The notes under the pieces: model-generated
What the model saw: only the letters and a program-made list of their open reading frames with translations
Databases searched by the model: none
What the model was told of the DNA's origin: nothing
Made by a program: the position numbers and the translations under genes
Shown: piece by piece, positions 1 through 5,238 of the stretch
How positions within the stretch are numbered: position 1 is the first letter of the stretch
Layout: every line of letters starts with the position of its first letter
Assembly (NCBI GenBank): GCA_934322085.1
Contig: CAKRGF010000044.1
Span: forward strand, 1-10,458
DNA length: 10,458 nucleotides
Direction of reading: 5' to 3'
DNA from: an uncultured Eubacterium sp.
Lineage (GTDB): Bacteria > Bacillota > Clostridia > Lachnospirales > Lachnospiraceae

Positions 1-40
1 CATCTATTGTGATGTACCCAAATTCATTGTATATCGCCAT
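1..40 (-). CDS. 5' end of a gene running off the left edge
   Basis: Only 13 codons are inside the window, reading MAIYNEFGYITID from an ATG at 40-38. An AGAGGA ribosome site (49-44) precedes the ATG, but the spacer is only 3 bases, which is shorter than usual. An extended -10 element lies about 34 bases upstream of the start. The short peptide is faintly like the N-terminus of Asp23/Gls24 proteins, but 13 residues cannot support a family call. The gene lies downstream of the membrane-protein gene on the same strand and appears to have its own promoter. Confidence 0.35.
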   Translation of the reverse strand, partial: MAIYNEFGYITID

Positions 41-73
41 ATTTCCTCTTAGAGTGTTATCCCTGCACATAAA

Positions 74-82
74 AGTATATCA
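74..82 (-). promoter_or_regulatory. extended -10 promoter element for the edge gene
   Basis: The minus strand reads TGATATACT, which fits an extended -10 (TGn followed by TATACT). The predicted transcript start is near 67, giving a leader of about 27 bases before the ATG at 40. No good -35 is visible, which is tolerated for extended -10 promoters. Confidence 0.35.
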
Positions 83-179
83 TATTATGCTTGAATTAGC
101 ACTAAAATTCTTTTCTTGAAACCAACTCTTTTATGCACATTATTTCCTCTTGCTTCAATATACAAGAACAAACACAACG

Positions 180-203
180 CTAACTGTAGAACTAACTGTA
201 GAA
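180..203. repeat. two perfect tandem copies of a 12-bp unit
   Basis: CTAACTGTAGAA occurs twice head to tail (180-191 and 192-203). It sits 16 bases beyond the stop codon of the membrane-protein gene. It looks like a recent slippage duplication or a pair of binding sites. It encodes nothing evident. Confidence 0.8.
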
Positions 204-219
204 TTTCCACCATTACATA

Positions 220-1341
220 TTACGCTTTTGTGTTGTCTTCCAACTTACATTTTCTAAGCTTTTCTTCTAGTTTACATTCATCACTAATACAAATTTCACG
301 TTCTATTTTTACCATTTCAATTATCTCTTGAATTATTGTTGCTCCTAAACATACGCAAGACAAAACACGCGATATACTACTTATATCTTGACTTACTATT
401 TTAGGAAAAGTCAATGGTATACACAGACCAATCAGCAAAAGTGTTACATATATTGGACTTACCCAAACAAACTGCTGTCTTTTGCTCATTTTTCTACATG
501 CATATGAAATTATTAACACACCAGCAGACATTACTGCAACAAAAAAATCAATAGAATTTGCAACTTTTGGCACAGACTGATATAATAACAACCAACACAA
601 TATGCCTACTTGCACGCAAAAAACAATAAACGGAATAGCAAATCCGATCCGATTTAGCACTTTTTGCAAAATCAGCTGTACCTTATACTCTTTACCTTTC
701 TTACCTTTCTTTACTTCATTCTTTTCAACACTACCACCAAGCATCTGCCATACCTCTGAATCTTCTTCATATAACAATTCTATGTGTTCAACATCACGTA
801 AACAAAACAAAATAGTCATTTTATTACCACTGTTATCTCTAATTAATTTGTTGTCTGCATGATTAAATATAGAATAATCTATAAGTGCTATATACGAATC
901 TGAATCATGTTCATCCATATATTTAAAAGTTCCACTATAAAAAAATTCAGAATTATTCAAATATATAAGAAGAATTGTTTTTTTATCAAAATCAACAACA
1001 TCTTTAAAAACATTATTTCCCAAAGTTTTCTTACCTAATCTACTTAGATTTCTTCTTGCCCAATTGCCATTGTACAGTTTTGAAAAAAAAGTAGCTGTAA
1101 TTATTGCTGAAAATACATATATTACAATTTTGATATTTTCGTTAAAATCTATTGTTTTCAGCATGAAACTATGCAATACTGAAAAAAAATTTTTTATAAG
1201 TGCATTTACAAACAAACTCCAAATTCCAACTAAGTATAGTTCCATCTTCGAACTTGTTAGCCAATTAAAAATTGTTACAAAAACAAAACCTGCCAAAAAC
1301 ATATTAATTAAATCATTTACCAGATGTATCAATTCATGCAA
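220..1341 (-). CDS. uncharacterised multi-pass membrane protein with a central cytosolic domain (373 aa)
   Basis: I do not recognise this protein with confidence. Three hydrophobic segments near residues 10-28, 35-53 and 69-88 are followed by a soluble domain (about 90-230). That domain has alternating beta-like strands and a lysine-rich stretch at 209-220. Four more hydrophobic segments follow near 233-253, 264-281, 291-311 and 322-341, then a short charged Cys-containing tail. Three helices followed by a strand-rich domain loosely recall DUF6338-type proteins, but this is an impression only. The start is TTG at 1341: an in-frame TGA lies 12 bases upstream, and AGAAGG is suitably placed inside the end of the preceding 55-aa gene. 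Only 8 bases separate the two genes, so translational coupling is likely. The low GC and position in accessory DNA suggest horizontal acquisition. Confidence 0.75.
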   Translation of the reverse strand: MHELIHLVNDLINMFLAGFVFVTIFNWLTSSKMELYLVGIWSLFVNALIKNFFSVLHSFMLKTIDFNENIKIVIYVFSAIITATFFSKLYNGNWARRNLSRLGKKTLGNNVFKDVVDFDKKTILLIYLNNSEFFYSGTFKYMDEHDSDSYIALIDYSIFNHADNKLIRDNSGNKMTILFCLRDVEHIELLYEEDSEVWQMLGGSVEKNEVKKGKKGKEYKVQLILQKVLNRIGFAIPFIVFCVQVGILCWLLLYQSVPKVANSIDFFVAVMSAGVLIISYACRKMSKRQQFVWVSPIYVTLLLIGLCIPLTFPKIVSQDISSISRVLSCVCLGATIIQEIIEMVKIEREICISDECKLEEKLRKCKLEDNTKA

Positions 1342-1349
1342 ATCTATGA

Positions 1350-1517
1350 CTATTCACCTTCTTTCTTTGATTGGTTTCCATTTGTTTTTAAAGATTTTAT
1401 AGTCGAATTCCCTGTTGTTTGATTTAAAATATTAACCACTGTTTGCGTATTGTTATTTCCGGTCGTATTTCCAGATAATGAATGTGCCAAATATCCCTTT
1501 TTCCCTTTATTATTCAT
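1350..1517 (-). CDS. small Asn/Thr/Lys-rich protein (55 aa), coupled to the membrane protein
   Basis: The ATG at 1517 is preceded by GGAGGA (1530-1525) with a 7-base spacer, one of the best ribosome sites in the window. The frame runs 55 codons to TAG at 1350. The product begins MNNKGKKGYLAHSLSGN. It is polar, rich in Asn, Thr, Ser and Lys, has no Cys and no membrane segment, and ends in a charged tail. Its 3' end carries the ribosome site of the next gene (TTG at 1341). Together they look like a two-gene unit in which the small protein may regulate, escort or be sensed by the membrane protein. That role is inference. I know of no family for it. Confidence 0.7.
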   Translation of the reverse strand: MNNKGKKGYLAHSLSGNTTGNNNTQTVVNILNQTTGNSTIKSLKTNGNQSKKEGE

Positions 1518-1608
1518 CTTTTTATCCTCCTTTTTTCATTAACTTATGCTTTCATTGTAATTTTAATAATTGATGTTCAACCTTTTAGTCTAATACACCT
1601 TTATTAAA

Positions 1609-1637
1609 TTTATCGCTGAAAAAACATCTCCTTGCAA
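1609..1637 (-). promoter_or_regulatory. candidate promoter for the 55-aa / membrane-protein pair
   Basis: TTGCAA (1637-1632), a 17-base spacer and GATAAA (1614-1609) form a moderate sigma-A-type promoter about 90 bases upstream of the 55-aa gene. A second, weaker candidate with TTGAAC and TACAAT at 15-base spacing lies closer. Neither is certain. Confidence 0.3.
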
Positions 1638-1762
1638 CCCAAAATGGCTATATTAAGTTGTAGAACTACGGTTTTTACTTACCCGCAACACACTCCCTAT
1701 TCTACAGTGCTTCCCAGCCCCCCGCACTGCCCATTCGGATTCCGCTTTGCTCCATCCTCATG

Positions 1763-1776
1763 ACGGCTGACGCCGT
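1763..1776. repeat. short GC-rich hairpin
   Basis: ACGGC (1763-1767) and GCCGT (1772-1776) pair around a TGAC loop. The hairpin sits in the GC-rich patch 9 bases from the long palindrome and may be part of the same structured site. Confidence 0.55.
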
Positions 1777-1784
1777 ATAGTCTC

Positions 1785-1836
1785 ACCCGAAAAATCATCT
1801 TTACGAATGCAAGCATTCGACTTATGATTTTCGGGT
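1785..1836. repeat. 52-bp two-tier inverted repeat
   Basis: The outer arms are ACCCGAAAAATCAT (1785-1798) and ATGATTTTCGGGT (1824-1836), complementary apart from one extra A in the left arm. The inner arms CGAATGC (1804-1810) and GCATTCG (1813-1819) pair perfectly around AA. About 20 base pairs form in total. No T-run follows on either strand, so a simple terminator is unlikely. A recombination, nicking or RNA-structure site is more plausible. Confidence 0.8.
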
Positions 1837-1857
1837 TGCGACTGCACTGCTTACAGC

Positions 1858-1869
1858 TTATTCAAACTC
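1858..1869. repeat. distal att-like copy of the guaA 3' end
   Basis: TTATTCAAACTC is identical, in the same orientation, to the last three codons and stop codon of guaA at 5227-5238. Flanking bases differ on both sides, so the core is 12 bp. This is the expected product of integration at guaA, with the outer flank to its left. Confidence 0.65.
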
Positions 1870-1971
1870 GACAAAGCTACCACATATATTAAACTATTTT
1901 GTTTAGTTTTCGTGGTGAAATCGCCTGCAATTTATTTGTTTTGCATATTTTATTTTGGCTTACTGATTTTT

Positions 1972-1990
1972 TGTTGCCAAAATGTTGCCA
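1972..1990 (+). promoter_or_regulatory. left arm-type recombinase site pair (putative)
   Basis: TGTTGCCA occurs at 1972-1979 and again at 1983-1990, separated by AAA, so the repeats are 11 bp apart on one face of the helix. They lie about 100 bp inside the distal att copy. The same pair with the same period occurs near the guaA att copy. Confidence 0.55.
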
Positions 1991-2017
1991 ATTTCATTTA
2001 TAATCAGCATCCTATTT

Positions 2018-2935
2018 CTACGCTGAACGTGACGCAACATCACCATAAATCGTCTCATCAAGATCTTCGTCACTCATTGAATTACCATTTTCAAAATAGA
2101 AAGAAGATAATTTATCATGATACTCTTCTAGCACATTATTGTTTTTACTGGTGTAAGAAACCGACTCCCTATATTGCCAATGCTCTCCCGAAAAACGTTT
2201 CGCTTTTACAACATCTTTTTTAGGTATCGGTTTTTTTCCATCCATGTACCCACCTTCTTCACGCATATGTTCAAGAATTATTCTATTAAAATACTGGTTT
2301 GTACTAAATAGATATTTTTTTCTAACAATTTGCTTAGGCACTAATAGAACTTCCTGTCCCTCAATATAATACGACGCTCTTTCAACCCTTATCCAATCCC
2401 CTTTTGTTTGACTCCATGTCCAAAAGTTTGCAAGGCCATTGCTTTCTATACCATACTGTTTCATCTGCTGCATTGTAAAACTATTCAGATGATCATGTAA
2501 AATGTTAGTTATTAAATCAGACAATCCATCCTCCGCAAAATCCGGAATCAAAACAGGTAAATCTTCTGCCTTTCTTATTGTCGAAATCTTATTTAATAGA
2601 TTCTCCAATGGCATAAAAATGTCTAGCAATCCTTTAGCCGTATTGCCTTTACCATTATCCCCTTGACCATATCCCAGCCTCGTTCCATTCTGCTCCCCAG
2701 CATGTGATAACAATACTATCTTTCTTTGCACATCATTATTTCTATATGCTTCATAAAACTCATCAAAAAAAGATTGTATTGTTGCATTTGCATCATTGCA
2801 CCATTGATCCTTTGCTAGTTCGATCAACACCGGATCAATAAACAATAAATTGTCATCGTTCACTGCAACATCAACGAAATTGTAATTATAATGCCCCTTT
2901 AGACCATTATTAAAATAATCTGAAATAAAATACAT
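2018..2935 (-). CDS. uncharacterised island protein (305 aa), possible effector partner of the ATPase
   Basis: I do not recognise this protein. It has no signal peptide or membrane segment, so it is probably cytosolic. Visible blocks are LLFIDPVLIEL (30-40), a Gly/Asn-rich stretch with GTRLGYGQGDNGKGN (84-98), an acidic segment with PDFAEDGLSDLITNILHD (131-148), a YGI block near 161 and LLVPKQIVRKKYLF (197-210). The C-terminal quarter is charged. The Asp, His, Arg and Lys clusters could form an active site, but no HNH, PD-(D/E)XK, Toprim or HEPN motif is clear. The ATG at 2935 has GAAAGGA 7 bases upstream. It lies 272 bases downstream of the ATPase gene on the same strand, separated by hairpins, and may have its own promoter. 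Island context suggests defence, by inference only. Confidence 0.8.
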   Translation of the reverse strand: MYFISDYFNNGLKGHYNYNFVDVAVNDDNLLFIDPVLIELAKDQWCNDANATIQSFFDEFYEAYRNNDVQRKIVLLSHAGEQNGTRLGYGQGDNGKGNTAKGLLDIFMPLENLLNKISTIRKAEDLPVLIPDFAEDGLSDLITNILHDHLNSFTMQQMKQYGIESNGLANFWTWSQTKGDWIRVERASYYIEGQEVLLVPKQIVRKKYLFSTNQYFNRIILEHMREEGGYMDGKKPIPKKDVVKAKRFSGEHWQYRESVSYTSKNNNVLEEYHDKLSSFYFENGNSMSDEDLDETIYGDVASRSA

Positions 2936-3207
2936 GCTTATGTCCTTTCATGATTAAAGGCAACGACGTAAATTAACCTTTTATCATAATAAATGCATTG
3001 ATTAGGGGTGCTGACCATTCACCCGATGCCATACACAAACGCCAGTTCTGATTGTAATTTAGACTAAAAAATGTTAACATAATAATGTTGTAATTTTTGT
3101 GGTCACCATATCACAAAATACGTCTGAGTTGAAGTGCCCGCTTCAACTCTTTTGTAATATGTAGTCTTTTTTCAGAAAGCACACTGTCCCCCTTTCTCTA
3201 GCAGTGA
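2936..3207 (-). promoter_or_regulatory. gene-free spacer between ATPase and 305-aa genes, with hairpins and a weak promoter
   Basis: No coding frame is convincing here. It contains a perfect palindrome ATGTTAACAT (3071-3080), arms TTTTGTG/CACAAAA (3095-3101 and 3112-3118), and GGGTG/CACCC around 9 bases (3006-3010 and 3020-3024). A weak minus-strand promoter for the 305-aa gene may be GTGACC (3106-3101), 16 bases, TATTAT (3084-3079), giving a leader of about 140 bases. The structures suggest that the two genes are regulated separately. Confidence 0.35.
3126..3149. repeat. perfect 9-bp hairpin downstream of the ATPase gene
   Basis: GAGTTGAAG (3126-3134) and CTTCAACTC (3141-3149) pair perfectly around TGCCCG. 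TTTT follows on the plus strand, but no T-run follows on the minus strand used by the ATPase gene. It may slow minus-strand transcription or stabilise the ATPase mRNA end, but it is not a classic terminator in that direction. Confidence 0.6.
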
Positions 3208-4497
3208 TTATTCAAAAAACCTCTTTGGTACATATCCAAATGCGCCCTCAAGAATTTTGGTTGTTAAGTTTGTATTCGCTCTTGATGAGCTATCTTTACT
3301 TAATCTTTGTATTTGACTTTTTCCAACATCATCTTTAATAACAATCCACACTTGATCTCTTTTCACATGATTATCTACTAATAATGGTTGATGTGTTGTG
3401 CAAATCAATTGTCCACCGTATGGATTACTCTCATCATTTGTAAAAAGAGCAATTAACTCCTTAACCAAATGTAAATGTAATCCATTTTCAATTTCATCTA
3501 AAACCAATGTTCCACCATTTTCGAGCACCTCGAAAAGATATGGTAATGTAGTAAATAATTTTACTGTTCCCAAAGATTCGTCATTAAAAAATTCTAACGC
3601 CTCTGATTCTGTTTTTATTCTAACTCCGTGATCATACATTGTATGTTTTGTTTTCACACCTACTCTTACTTTTTTTTGAATCAACTCCCTATTTTCAAAA
3701 TCATCCAAATCATTTTTAGTTCGATTCACCTCTTCCTCAGATAATTCTATCTTCATCGCACTTATCGTCGGATCTGCTTTTTGCAAAATTCTCGCATAAA
3801 TTTTCATTTTTTCTTTTGAAAAAAGTTCTAACCGAGCCGGATCTAATTGCGGTGTTGCCATATTAAATACATATATGTCGAGTATCGCTTGAACAACTTT
3901 GCTTGCCACCTCATTATTAAGAGTCGCTGCCATAGCTAAACATAAAGCTTCCTCTCTAACAACCTGTTTCATTTCCTCAAATGATCTCATTTCTGATCTA
4001 AGAAGAATATCTTTATTAGCAGGTGATGTTCTCACAAGTAATTTTTCTCTCCTTCTATATTTCTTAGTTAAAAGTTCTGATGTGACTTTTCCATGTAAAA
4101 CAGCGAATTCATAATTATATGTAATATCATCAATGATGACTTCAATGCCAAACTTTGTTGGCTCATCTTCATATTGAACATCGAACCGGAAACAATCTAT
4201 CTGGTTAGTGATATCCCCATTTTTAAGCATCAATTGTAGTTTTTTATCATTAATCATAGGGAGCGGAGAAAATCTAATAAGGTTCTGAATTTCTCTTATT
4301 ATCTTACAAAAAAACGTCTTCCCAACTCCATTTGCACCGTATAGATATGAAACCCTATTTATCTCTTGGTCGCCTACAACAAAAGTATTCATACTATGTT
4401 CTTTTTTACTACTATCTGCAACACAGGTAAATTCCACTCTTTCCGCAAATACAGCGTAATTCTCTGCATAAATACTTTTCAATACTGTCATGCTCAT
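3208..4497 (-). CDS. AAA15-family ATPase, RloA/COG1106-like (429 aa)
   Basis: This is a cytosolic ATPase of the SMC/ABC-like AAA15 group often found in phage-defence loci. Counting from the ATG at 4497, Walker A GANGVGKT lies at 54-61. An ABC-signature-like stretch SLGTVKLF is near 308-315, Walker B with LVLDEIENGLH near 331-341, and a switch-His segment ICTTHQPLLVD near 365-375. The C-terminal RDQVWIVIKD and EGAFGYVP blocks are typical of COG1106. A helical insertion with charged residues occupies roughly 230-290. The frame opens at 4512, but that ATG overlaps the GGAGG ribosome site (4510-4506). The ATG at 4497, 8 bases after it, is therefore the better start. In this family the ATPase usually senses or controls a separate effector such as RloB or a Toprim protein. 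Neither is seen here, and the 305-aa protein is the only candidate partner. Confidence 0.88.
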   Translation of the reverse strand: MSMTVLKSIYAENYAVFAERVEFTCVADSSKKEHSMNTFVVGDQEINRVSYLYGANGVGKTFFCKIIREIQNLIRFSPLPMINDKKLQLMLKNGDITNQIDCFRFDVQYEDEPTKFGIEVIIDDITYNYEFAVLHGKVTSELLTKKYRRREKLLVRTSPANKDILLRSEMRSFEEMKQVVREEALCLAMAATLNNEVASKVVQAILDIYVFNMATPQLDPARLELFSKEKMKIYARILQKADPTISAMKIELSEEEVNRTKNDLDDFENRELIQKKVRVGVKTKHTMYDHGVRIKTESEALEFFNDESLGTVKLFTTLPYLFEVLENGGTLVLDEIENGLHLHLVKELIALFTNDESNPYGGQLICTTHQPLLVDNHVKRDQVWIVIKDDVGKSQIQRLSKDSSSRANTNLTTKILEGAFGYVPKRFFE

Positions 4498-4520
4498 AAT
4501 CTTTACCTCCATCTGTCAAT

Positions 4521-4549
4521 AAATTATCACATATCTTTCATTATGTCAA
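4521..4549 (-). promoter_or_regulatory. strong promoter of the ATPase gene
   Basis: A consensus TTGACA (4549-4544) is followed after 17 bases by TAATTT (4526-4521). The overlapping extended -10 reading TGTGATAAT ends at 4523 with 15-base spacing. Transcription would start near 4514, leaving under 20 bases of leader. This fits the ATG at 4497 and argues against the one at 4512. The near-consensus promoter suggests constitutive expression. Confidence 0.65.
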
Positions 4550-4649
4550 TAGTTATGTTTATTTTTTGCTTAACTCATGCATTTTATTTGTTTAACTGTT
4601 TTTTTGTAGATTTTCCGCATTTTTCCTGTTTTAGCATTCATAAATATAG

Positions 4650-4672
4650 GAGGCTTGCATTTTGCAAGCCTC
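4650..4672. repeat. perfect 9-bp hairpin in the ATPase upstream region
   Basis: GAGGCTTGC (4650-4658) and GCAAGCCTC (4664-4672) pair perfectly around ATTTT. Neither strand has a T-run after the stem, so a terminator is doubtful. An AGGAGG is buried in the left arm on the plus strand, but the frame after it closes within 8 codons. Confidence 0.6.
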
Positions 4673-4688
4673 TTCTCACACTTAATAG

Positions 4689-5054
4689 ATACTTATTAAT
4701 CAAACTAAAGAAGCACAAATAGCACACAATCCGTTTTCTCTAATAATAGATCCAATAATTAAGTTAATAAAAGGCATAAGCCCTATTATCATTTCTATCA
4801 TTTCATATATTCCACAAAAAACAACCTCCGACCGTGATTTACAGTTTACGATCATAGAATTATCAATTTTATTTTGTGCCATACTCGGTATATATATTAT
4901 GTTCGCCGTTCTTTCTCCTATATTGAAAGATTTAATTTACCGGGATTATTCAAAATACAATTCTTTAATATATGACCTCAATCAAATCAAAATTTTTCAG
5001 CCTAATCAAATAGCAAGTTCCTCAAATCACTTGTCTTCTTCCAAAGACAAATAA
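4689..5054 (+). other. plus-strand open stretch (121 codons) ending at a terminator; gene or gene remnant
   Basis: From just after a TAG at 4686-4688 this frame stays open for 121 codons to TAA at 5052-5054, 4 bases before a strong terminator. The translation looks protein-like. It has an amphipathic Ile-rich part, a basic/acidic turn (QKTTSDRD), a clear membrane segment (about residues 60-85) and a polar tail ending SSSKDK. The first standard start is ATG at 4899, which leaves only 51 codons and has a weak ribosome site. The stretch may be a truncated membrane protein whose 5' end was lost, a gene with a rare ATT/ATA start, or chance. It has no tyrosine-recombinase motifs, so it is not the missing integrase. 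A 60-codon minus-strand frame (4882-4700) overlaps it and lacks a ribosome site. Confidence 0.35.
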
Positions 5055-5058
5055 ATCA

Positions 5059-5108
5059 AAAAACCTTACCGACTTCAGTCCTCACAACTGAAAATCAGTA
5101 AGGTTTTT
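5059..5108. terminator. bidirectional intrinsic terminator at the island's guaA end
   Basis: AAAAACCTTAC (5059-5069) pairs with GTAAGGTTTTT (5098-5108). A second inner stem TTCAGT/ACTGAA (5074-5079 and 5087-5092) closes a 7-base loop. The stem ends in T-runs on both strands. It would stop plus-strand transcription from the open stretch ending at 5054 and minus-strand readthrough from guaA into the island. Confidence 0.8.
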
Positions 5109-5148
5109 ATATGCTATAAAATAATTACTCAATGAATAACGGAAAAAA

Positions 5149-5167
5149 TGTTGCCATTTTGTTGCCA
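5149..5167 (+). promoter_or_regulatory. right arm-type recombinase site pair (putative)
   Basis: TGTTGCCA at 5149-5156 and 5160-5167, separated by TTT, repeats the 11-bp-period pair found at 1972-1990 in the same orientation. It lies about 60 bp inside the guaA att copy. Confidence 0.55.
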
Positions 5168-5190
5168 GCCACTAAACTCATTTGCTTGGA

Positions 5191-5221
5191 ACGGTCATAA
5201 ACACTGGATTTGTTTGACCGT
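5191..5221. repeat. hairpin next to the guaA att core
   Basis: ACGGTCA (5191-5197) pairs with TGACCGT (5215-5221), and AACA/TGTT extends the stem after a 2-base bulge. It begins 5 bases beyond the guaA stop codon. It lacks a T-run in the guaA direction, so it is a poor guaA terminator. It may be part of the element's attachment region. Confidence 0.5.
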
Positions 5222-5226
5222 GCAAA

Positions 5227-5238
5227 TTATTCAAACTC
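5227..5238. repeat. guaA: proximal att-like core in the guaA 3' end
   Basis: The 12-bp core TTATTCAAACTC is, on the minus strand, GAG TTT GAA TAA, that is the last three codons (Glu-Phe-Glu) and the stop of guaA. Integration here leaves the GuaA protein unchanged. It matches 1858-1869 exactly. Confidence 0.65.

Larger units (their letters stand above)
1638..1857. other. gene-free GC-rich patch with strong palindromes
   Basis: This is the larger part of the gap between the 55-aa gene (1517) and the 305-aa gene (2018). About 1685-1790 is clearly GC-rich, with runs such as CCCCCC, in DNA that is otherwise about one-third GC. It contains a short stem (1763-1776) and a long one (1785-1836) and ends at the att-like repeat at 1858. 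The only open frame I see is about 20 codons, starting MRMEQSGIRMGS on the minus strand, with a weak ribosome site. The composition and structure fit an imported functional site such as a transfer origin or a structured leader RNA. No motif decides between these. Confidence 0.45.
1858..5238. mobile_element. putative guaA-integrated island lacking its own recombinase
   Basis: The interval is bounded by 12-bp direct repeats of the guaA 3' end. Just inside each boundary is a TGTTGCCA pair with an 11-bp period. The 3' end of guaA is a known integration hotspot for genomic islands using tyrosine recombinases. The interval is AT-rich compared with guaA and the genes upstream. It holds an AAA15 ATPase gene, an unrecognised 305-aa gene and a plus-strand open stretch. 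No integrase is encoded, so it resembles a cis-mobilisable or decayed element that would need a recombinase in trans. Boundaries are seen in the sequence; mobility is inferred. Confidence 0.6.

Noticed and set aside
3207..3217. Third att-like copy (TTATTCAAA) at the ATPase stop codon
   Set aside because: The match covers only 9 AT-rich bases and breaks before the CTC; a similar fragment also occurs near 4945. Chance is sufficient.
2018..4497. A PARIS, RloAB/AbiL or Septu defence system
   Set aside because: The ATPase fits the broader AAA15 group, but the partner lacks Toprim/DUF4435, RloB-like or HNH motifs, so none of these names is justified.
4650..4672. Hairpin as an intrinsic terminator
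   Set aside because: The stem is perfect but neither strand has a T-run after it.
4366..4722. 118-codon plus-strand frame opposite the ATPase 5' end
   Set aside because: It overlaps the well-supported ATPase gene antisense, has no ribosome site and reads as low-complexity AT-rich translation.
4700..4882. 60-codon minus-strand frame with one hydrophobic segment and Cys residues
   Set aside because: The ATG at 4882 has no ribosome site, the nearest purine-rich stretch is about 30 bases upstream, and an AT-rich promoter-like run abuts it. The overlapping plus-strand frame is longer and ends at a terminator. I cannot exclude it as a small membrane peptide.
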